Of a stretch of DNA of 9,367 nt, positions 5,175 to 9,367 are shown piece after piece (positions within the stretch are counted from its first letter, which is position 1; every line of letters starts with the position of its first letter). The notes beneath the pieces were generated by a model. That model had not been told where the DNA came from. It ran no database searches and saw only the letters and a list, made by a program, of their open reading frames with translations. Source of the stretch: Actinomycetes bacterium (GTDB lineage Bacteria; Actinomycetota; Actinomycetes; Actinomycetales; Cellulomonadaceae); contig JAFABT010000345.1 of NCBI GenBank assembly GCA_023425905.1, positions 1 to 9,367 on the forward strand, in the 5' to 3' direction. A program made the position numbers and the translations under genes.

Positions 5175-6068
5175 ATGCTTCGCAAGACCGTCGCGATCGC
5201 CACCAGCGCCGCCCTCCTCCTTGCCCTGACCGCGTGCGGCGCGGGCGACTCGACGCTCAAGGCGAGCGCCGGCACCCCCGAGGACCCGATCGTCATCGGC
5301 GTCGTCGGCGCCTCGGACCCCGAGTGGAAGCTCTTCGCCGAGAAGGCCGCCGCCGCAGGCATCTCGATCGAGCTCAAGGACTTCACCGAGTACTCGCTGC
5401 CGAACCCCGCCCTCACCGAGGGTGACCTCGACCTCAACCAGTTCCAGCACATCAAGTACCTCGCGGAGTACAACGCGTCGACCGGCAAGGACCTCACGCC
5501 GATCGCCGCGACCGCGATCTACCCCCTCGGCCTCTACTCGAAGAAGTGGACGTCGATCGACCAGATCCCGGCCGGCGCGGAGATCGCCGTGCCGAACGAC
5601 CCGTCGAACCTCGCCCGCGCGCTCCTCGTCCTCCAGGGCGTCGGCCTCATCACCCTCAAGGACGGCGGCTCGATCTACTCGACCGAGGCAGACGTCCTGC
5701 CGGAGTCCAAGGCGAAGGTCACCCCGGTCGACGCCGCGCAGACGGCCGTCGCCCTCAACTCCGTCGACGGCTCCGTCATCAACAACGACTTCATCGCCGA
5801 CGCGGGCCTCGACCCGGCCGACGCGCTCTACGAGGACGACGCGGCCTCCGAGGCCGCCCGCCCCTACATCAACATCTGGGTGAGCCGGGCCGCGGACAAG
5901 GGCAACGAGAACTTCGCCAAGCTCGTCGCGCTCTACAAGGAGCAGGACGTCCAGGACGCGGTCGTCGCGAAGTCGGGCGGAACCGCCGTCCTCACGAACA
6001 GCACCGGCGCGGAGCTCGAGGGCTACCTCAAGGACGTCGTCGAGCAGGCCAAGACGCTCAAGAAGTGA
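5175..6068 (+). CDS. metQ: Methionine ABC importer substrate-binding lipoprotein (NlpA/MetQ family)
   Basis: A 297-residue lipoprotein that captures methionine (D- or L-, or a close analogue) outside the membrane and delivers it to MetI. The signal peptide runs from Met1 with Lys4 and a hydrophobic core to lipobox LTAC, lipidated Cys21. NlpA-family signatures: EYSLPNPAL (72-80), DLDLNQFQH (84-92), YPLGLYSKK (116-124), PNDPSNLARAL (140-150) and the NND segment (203-205) that lines the pocket in this family. The length is typical. The ATG at 5175 is chosen for AGAAGGA 6 nt upstream and because the signal peptide starts there; an in-frame ATG at 5103 would bury it behind a charged extension. It is followed by a 17-bp hairpin before metN, so it may be made in excess over the other subunits. 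Exact substrate is inferred from family and neighbours. Confidence 0.95.
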   Translation: MLRKTVAIATSAALLLALTACGAGDSTLKASAGTPEDPIVIGVVGASDPEWKLFAEKAAAAGISIELKDFTEYSLPNPALTEGDLDLNQFQHIKYLAEYNASTGKDLTPIAATAIYPLGLYSKKWTSIDQIPAGAEIAVPNDPSNLARALLVLQGVGLITLKDGGSIYSTEADVLPESKAKVTPVDAAQTAVALNSVDGSVINNDFIADAGLDPADALYEDDAASEAARPYINIWVSRAADKGNENFAKLVALYKEQDVQDAVVAKSGGTAVLTNSTGAELEGYLKDVVEQAKTLKK

Positions 6069-6082
6069 CCCGTCGACCGTGA

Positions 6083-6122
6083 CGCAGGCCCCGGCGCGCC
6101 TCACCGCGCGCCGGGGCCTGCG
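6083..6122 (+). terminator. 17-bp hairpin between metQ and metN, probable partial terminator or mRNA stabiliser
   Basis: Bases 6083-6099 and 6106-6122 are perfect reverse complements around the 6-nt loop CTCACC, starting 15 nt after the metQ stop. No T-tract follows. A second small hairpin, GCCC-TTCG-GGGC (6123-6134), with the stable UUCG tetraloop, comes directly after it. Such a structure between a binding-protein gene and its ATPase/permease genes commonly reduces downstream expression or protects the upstream mRNA from 3' decay. Complete termination would require a separate metNI promoter, for which I see only an AAGGAT-like box overlapping the metN ribosome binding site. Confidence 0.7.
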
Positions 6123-6176
6123 GCCCTTCGGGGCACGCCCTCTCGCTCGGCCGCCAGCCGTGGAAGGATCCGACGC

Positions 6177-7403
6177 ATGACGTCCGACACCCTCGCACCC
6201 CCGATGGTGAGCTTCCGTGACGCCTCGAAGGTGTTCACGACGAAGAACGGCGAGGTCCGCGCCGTCGACGGCGTGACCCTCGACATCGCCGCCGGGGAGA
6301 TCTTCGGCGTCATCGGCTACTCGGGCGCCGGCAAGTCGACGCTCGTCCGCCTCATCAACGCCCTTGAGCCCGTGACCGGCGGCCAGGTCGTCATCGACGG
6401 CCAGGACATCACCGGCCTCAAGGACACCGAGCTGCGCAAGGTGCGCGCCGGGATCGGCATGATCTTCCAGCAGTTCAACCTGTTCTCCTCCCGCACGGTC
6501 GAGGGGAACGTCGCCTACGCGCTCGCGATCGCGAAGTGGCCCCGCGAGCAGCGCAAGGCCCGCGTCGCCGAGCTTCTCGACTTCGTCGGCCTCGCGGACA
6601 AGGCCAAGGCCTACCCCTCGCAGCTCTCCGGCGGGCAGAAGCAGCGCGTCGGCATCGCCCGCGCGCTCGCCGCGAACCCGAAGATCCTCCTCGCCGACGA
6701 GTCGACCTCCGCCCTCGACCCGGAGACGACGCAGGACGTCCTCAACATCCTCAAGCGTGTGAACTCCGAGCTCGGCGTGACGATCGTCGTCATCACGCAC
6801 GAGATGGAGGTCGTCAAGTACGTGTGCGACCGCGTCGCCGTCATGGAAGGCGGCAAGGTCGTCGAGCACGGCGACGTGTACGGCGTCTTCGCGCAGCCCG
6901 AGCACCCCGCGACCCGCCGCTTCGTCTCGACGGCGCTGCGCGACCGGCCCAGCCCCGCCGCGCTCGAACGGCTCCGCAGACGCCACCCGGGCCGCATCGT
7001 CACCGTCGGCGTCCGGGAGGACGGCGGCGCCTCGGGCGATCTCACGCGCGCACTTCGCGACCACCCCGTCGACGGCACCGTCATCTACGGCGGCATCACC
7101 GAGATCGCCGAACGCCCGTACGGCTCGCTCACCCTCGAGATCGCCGGGGACGACGACGCGATCGCCGCGTTCGTCACGGACCTGTCCCGCACGACGAGCG
7201 TCCTCGACCTCGGCACCGCCGCCGCACCGATCGCCGACCCCGACGCGGTAGGCCCGCGGGCGTCGACCGACGGCTCACCGCCCGGCCCCGAGGATCCGCT
7301 CGCCGGCGCCCGTGACGCGGCTGCCGCGGAGGCGCTCCTGCTCGGGCGCGGCGGGTTCGGCGCCTCGTTCGCCGCCGTATTCCGGAAGGGGAAGAAGTGG
7401 TGA
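6177..7403 (+). CDS. metN: Methionine ABC importer ATP-binding protein with NIL domain
   Basis: A 408-residue ABC ATPase that powers methionine uptake through MetI. In order: Walker A GYSGAGKST (47-55), Q-loop FQQFNLF (97-103), signature LSGGQKQR (150-157), Walker B ILLADE (170-175, catalytic Glu175), D-loop SALD (178-181) and H-loop His208 in VVITHEM. Residues about 265-345 look like the C-terminal NIL domain (ACT-like), which in MetN binds methionine and inhibits transport when the cell is replete. After it comes an extra tail of about 60 residues: a Pro/Gly/Asp-rich linker (about 350-377) and a final Ala/Gly-rich segment ending FRKGKKW. The better known E. coli MetN is about 343 residues, so the tail is extra. 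The start ATG has GGAAGGA (6162-6168) at 8 nt. The stop overlaps metI (GTGA), so the two are coupled. Confidence 0.96.
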   Translation: MTSDTLAPPMVSFRDASKVFTTKNGEVRAVDGVTLDIAAGEIFGVIGYSGAGKSTLVRLINALEPVTGGQVVIDGQDITGLKDTELRKVRAGIGMIFQQFNLFSSRTVEGNVAYALAIAKWPREQRKARVAELLDFVGLADKAKAYPSQLSGGQKQRVGIARALAANPKILLADESTSALDPETTQDVLNILKRVNSELGVTIVVITHEMEVVKYVCDRVAVMEGGKVVEHGDVYGVFAQPEHPATRRFVSTALRDRPSPAALERLRRRHPGRIVTVGVREDGGASGDLTRALRDHPVDGTVIYGGITEIAERPYGSLTLEIAGDDDAIAAFVTDLSRTTSVLDLGTAAAPIADPDAVGPRASTDGSPPGPEDPLAGARDAAAAEALLLGRGGFGASFAAVFRKGKKW

Positions 7404-8068
7404 CCGCCGCAACCGACTGGGAGTACCTGCGCCCGCTGCTCCTCGCCTCGATCAACGAGACGCTCTACATGGTCGGCGCCGCGCTGCTCGTCGCGCTCGT
7501 CGTCGGGCTGGCGCTCGGAGTCGGGCTCTACGTGACCCGGCGCGGCGGACTGCTCGCGAACCGCGCGGTCTACACGGTGCTCAACGTCCTGGTGAACCTC
7601 GTGCGGCCCATTCCGTTCGTCATCTTCATCACGGCGATCTGGCCGGTCACAGTGTTCGTCGTCGGCAAGTCGATCGGTACCGAGGCCGTGATCTTCCCGA
7701 TGTCGATCATGGCGTCGTTCGCGTTCTCCCGGCTCGTCGAGCAGAACCTCGTCGCCCTCGACCCCGGCGTCATCGAGGCGGCCCGCGCGATGGGTGCGTC
7801 GCGGTTCCGCGTCATCTGGTCGGTCATCCTGCCCGAGGCGCTCGGGCCGCTCGTGCTCGCCTTCACGTTCCTCGTCATCGGGGTCATCGACATGTCCGCG
7901 ATGGCCGGGATCATCGGCGGCGGTGGCCTCGGCGACTTCGCGATCCGGCACGGCTACCAGCGCTTCAACTGGGAGGTGACGTTCGTCGCGGTCGCGATCA
8001 TCGTCGTCATCGTCCAGGTCGTGCAGCTCGCCGGCAACGGGGTCGCACGGCGCTTCCTGCGCCGCTGA
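7400..8068 (+). CDS. metI: Methionine ABC importer permease
   Basis: A permease of 222 residues (223 if the adjacent GTG at 7397 is used), close to the usual 217 of MetI, with about five hydrophobic segments (roughly 19-46, 58-88, 93-112, 150-172 and 193-214). The cytoplasmic EAA loop that docks with the ATPase is clear: EAARAMGASRFRVIWSVILP (about 126-145). The MetI-specific SAMAGIIGGGGLGDFAIRHG region (about 166-185) and GYQRFN follow. The start at 7400 is preferred because its GTGA overlaps the metN stop by 4 nt and gives a 7-nt spacer from the GGAAGGGGA purine run (7384-7392); 7397 leaves only 4 nt. It is the last gene of the metQNI cluster and is followed directly by a hairpin. Confidence 0.95.
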   Translation: MTAATDWEYLRPLLLASINETLYMVGAALLVALVVGLALGVGLYVTRRGGLLANRAVYTVLNVLVNLVRPIPFVIFITAIWPVTVFVVGKSIGTEAVIFPMSIMASFAFSRLVEQNLVALDPGVIEAARAMGASRFRVIWSVILPEALGPLVLAFTFLVIGVIDMSAMAGIIGGGGLGDFAIRHGYQRFNWEVTFVAVAIIVVIVQVVQLAGNGVARRFLRR

Positions 8069-8094
8069 CGTGGCGGCACGAGCGGACCGCCACG
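8069..8094 (+). terminator. 8-bp hairpin directly after metI, probable terminator
   Basis: CGTGGCGG (8069-8076) pairs perfectly with CCGCCACG (8087-8094) around a 10-nt loop, starting at the base after the metI stop. A second small stem, GCCC/GGGC (8097-8100 with 8104-8107), follows. There is no T-tract. The position before the dnaX promoter suits the end of the metNI transcript. Confidence 0.55.
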
Positions 8095-8110
8095 CCGCCC
8101 GCCGGGCGCA

Positions 8111-8116
8111 TAGGCT
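8111..8116 (+). promoter_or_regulatory. Putative -10 box of a leaderless dnaX promoter
   Basis: TAGGCT lies 6 nt before the GTG start of dnaX. That spacing would place the transcription start at or next to the start codon, and no Shine-Dalgarno sequence is present in the gap, so a leaderless mRNA is likely. The hexamer is the same as before the SRP RNA. Confidence 0.55.
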
Positions 8117-8122
8117 GCCCTC

Positions 8123-9367
8123 GTGACGACCGCCCTCTACCGCCGCTACCGCCCCGACTCCTTCGCCGATGTCATCGGGCAGGGCCACGTCACGGACCCG
8201 CTCATGCAGGCGCTGCGCAGCGGGCGCGTGAACCACGCCTACCTGTTCTCCGGCCCGCGCGGCTGCGGCAAGACGACGTCCGCGCGCATCCTCGCGCGCT
8301 GCCTCAACTGCGCCGAGGGCCCGACGGACACCCCGTGCGGGACGTGCCCGTCGTGCGTCGAGCTCGCGAGCGGCGGTCCGGGCTCGCTCGACGTCGTCGA
8401 GATCGACGCGGCGAGCCACGGCGGCGTCGACGACGCCCGGGACCTGCGGGAGCGCGCGACCTTCGCCCCCGCGCGTGACCGCTTCAAGGTGTTCATCCTC
8501 GACGAGGCCCACATGGTCACCTCGCAGGGCTTCAACGCGCTGCTCAAGATCGTCGAGGAGCCGCCCGAGCACGTGAAGTTCATCTTCGCGACGACGGAGC
8601 CCGACAAGGTCATCGGCACGATCCGCTCCCGCACGCACCACTACCCCTTCCGCCTCGTGCCGCCAGGCGTCATGAGCGACTACCTCGGGCTGCTGTGCAG
8701 CCGGGAGGGCGTCGACGTCGCCTCGGGCGTCCTGCCCCTCGTCGTGCGCGCCGGGGGCGGGTCCGTCCGCGACTCGTTGTCGATCCTCGACCAGCTGCTC
8801 GCCGGGTCCTCCGCCGTCGACTACGCCGCAGCGCTCGCCCTGCTCGGCTACACGCCCGACTCGCTGCTCGACGACGTCGTCGACGCGCTCGCCGTGGGCG
8901 ACGGGGCGAGCGCGTTCCGCGTCGTCGACCAGGTCGTCGCGACCGGGCAGGAGCCGCGGCGCTTCGTCGAGGACCTCCTCGAGCGGCTGCGCGACCTCAT
9001 CCTGCTGTCCGCTGCGGGCCAGGCCGGCGAGGTCGCGTTGCGGGACCTGCCCGCCGATCAGCTCGCCCGGATGCGCACTCAGGCGCAGAACCTCGGCGCC
9101 GCGGAGCTCTCGCGTGCGGCCGACCGGGTCAACGACGCGCTCACGGAGATGTCCGGCGCGACGAGCCCGCGGCTCTACCTCGAGCTGCTCGTCGCCCGCC
9201 TGCTGCTGCCCGCGGCCGACGACGAGGTCCAGGGATTCGCCGCGCGGCTCGACCGACTCGAGCGCAGCGGGGGAGGGGTGGGGGTCGCGGCGCCGACGGC
9301 ACCGGCTGCCCCCGCACCGGCACCCGCGATTCCGGCACCCGCAACGACCGCGGCTTCGGCGCCGTCC
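8123..9367 (+). CDS. dnaX: DNA polymerase III subunit gamma/tau (3' end outside window)
   Basis: The first 415 codons of the clamp-loader ATPase, in frame to the window edge. It starts at GTG with the typical LYRRYRPDSFADVIGQ. In order: Walker A GPRGCGKT (44-51), zinc module Cys63, Cys72, Cys75 and Cys78, Walker B ILDEAH (125-130), sensor 1 region FATTEP (155-160), the arginine-finger motif as SRT (169-171, Arg170; most relatives have SRC), and a sensor 2 region GGGSVRDSLSILDQ (211-224). The collar domain III extends to about residue 365. From about 388 a Pro/Ala-rich linker begins, as in long tau forms; the tau-specific C-terminus is outside. The subunit loads the sliding clamp and holds the replisome together. 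In many bacteria recR follows soon after, but that cannot be checked here. The GTG is preceded by a leaderless-type -10 box. Confidence 0.97.
   Translation, partial: MTTALYRRYRPDSFADVIGQGHVTDPLMQALRSGRVNHAYLFSGPRGCGKTTSARILARCLNCAEGPTDTPCGTCPSCVELASGGPGSLDVVEIDAASHGGVDDARDLRERATFAPARDRFKVFILDEAHMVTSQGFNALLKIVEEPPEHVKFIFATTEPDKVIGTIRSRTHHYPFRLVPPGVMSDYLGLLCSREGVDVASGVLPLVVRAGGGSVRDSLSILDQLLAGSSAVDYAAALALLGYTPDSLLDDVVDALAVGDGASAFRVVDQVVATGQEPRRFVEDLLERLRDLILLSAAGQAGEVALRDLPADQLARMRTQAQNLGAAELSRAADRVNDALTEMSGATSPRLYLELLVARLLLPAADDEVQGFAARLDRLERSGGGVGVAAPTAPAAPAPAPAIPAPATTAASAPS

Noticed and set aside
5085..7064. Long minus-strand open frame (659 codons) opposite metQ and metN
   Set aside because: It lies wholly antisense to two genes with clear family motifs; the translation is a monotonous Asp/Val/Arg/Gly-rich sequence typical of the antisense of GC-rich coding DNA.
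7085..8641. Long minus-strand open frame (518 codons) opposite metN, metI and dnaX
   Set aside because: Antisense to three well-supported genes; His/Arg/Asp-rich low-complexity translation with no domain.

Overview
The window comes from a very GC-rich chromosome with strong G/C preference at third codon positions, GTG starts, Shine-Dalgarno-poor starts preceded by TANNNT boxes, and GC-rich hairpins without U-tracts. Together with an actinobacterial-style NarL-type two-component pair, this points to an actinobacterium, probably Micrococcales (the order is inference). No plasmid, phage, IS, CRISPR or toxin-antitoxin signature was found. Most of the window is ordinary chromosomal core and housekeeping DNA.

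Layout. (1) 1-1956, + strand: the end of a NarL/DesK-type sensor histidine kinase, its LuxR-type response regulator, and a membrane-anchored DUF4097-type repeat protein. The three are joined by 13-nt and 4-nt overlaps, so they are almost certainly one operon. (2) 1983-2807, + strand: an aldo/keto reductase with a complete catalytic tetrad, probably read from its own leaderless promoter. (3) 2834-3256, - strand: a small four-cysteine lipoprotein of unknown function, convergent with the reductase and with different codon preference from its neighbours. (4) 3436-3520, - strand: tRNA-Ser(GGA), with a -10 box upstream and a 15-bp hairpin downstream. (5) 3698-4798, + strand: a cytoplasmic serine-hydrolase/beta-lactamase-fold protein that appears to have lost the SxxK catalytic motif. 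(6) About 4821-4912, + strand: the small bacterial SRP RNA (ffs). (7) 4913-8068, + strand: a methionine-type ABC importer, metQ-metN-metI, preceded by a 262-nt leader of unknown character and with a 17-bp intercistronic hairpin after metQ. (8) 8123 to the end, + strand: the first 415 codons of dnaX (DNA polymerase III tau/gamma).

How the parts fit. The kinase and regulator probably control, among other things, the surface repeat protein in their own operon. MetQ captures methionine (or a related compound) outside the membrane, MetI forms the channel, and MetN drives transport and carries the NIL domain expected to sense methionine. tRNA-Ser, SRP RNA and dnaX form an association also known near dnaX in other Gram-positive bacteria; here the hydrolase and the importer lie between them. 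No clearly new multi-gene system is visible. The best leads are the apparently catalytically dead hydrolase, the unexplained metQ leader, the MetN C-terminal tail and the 18-residue-repeat surface protein.
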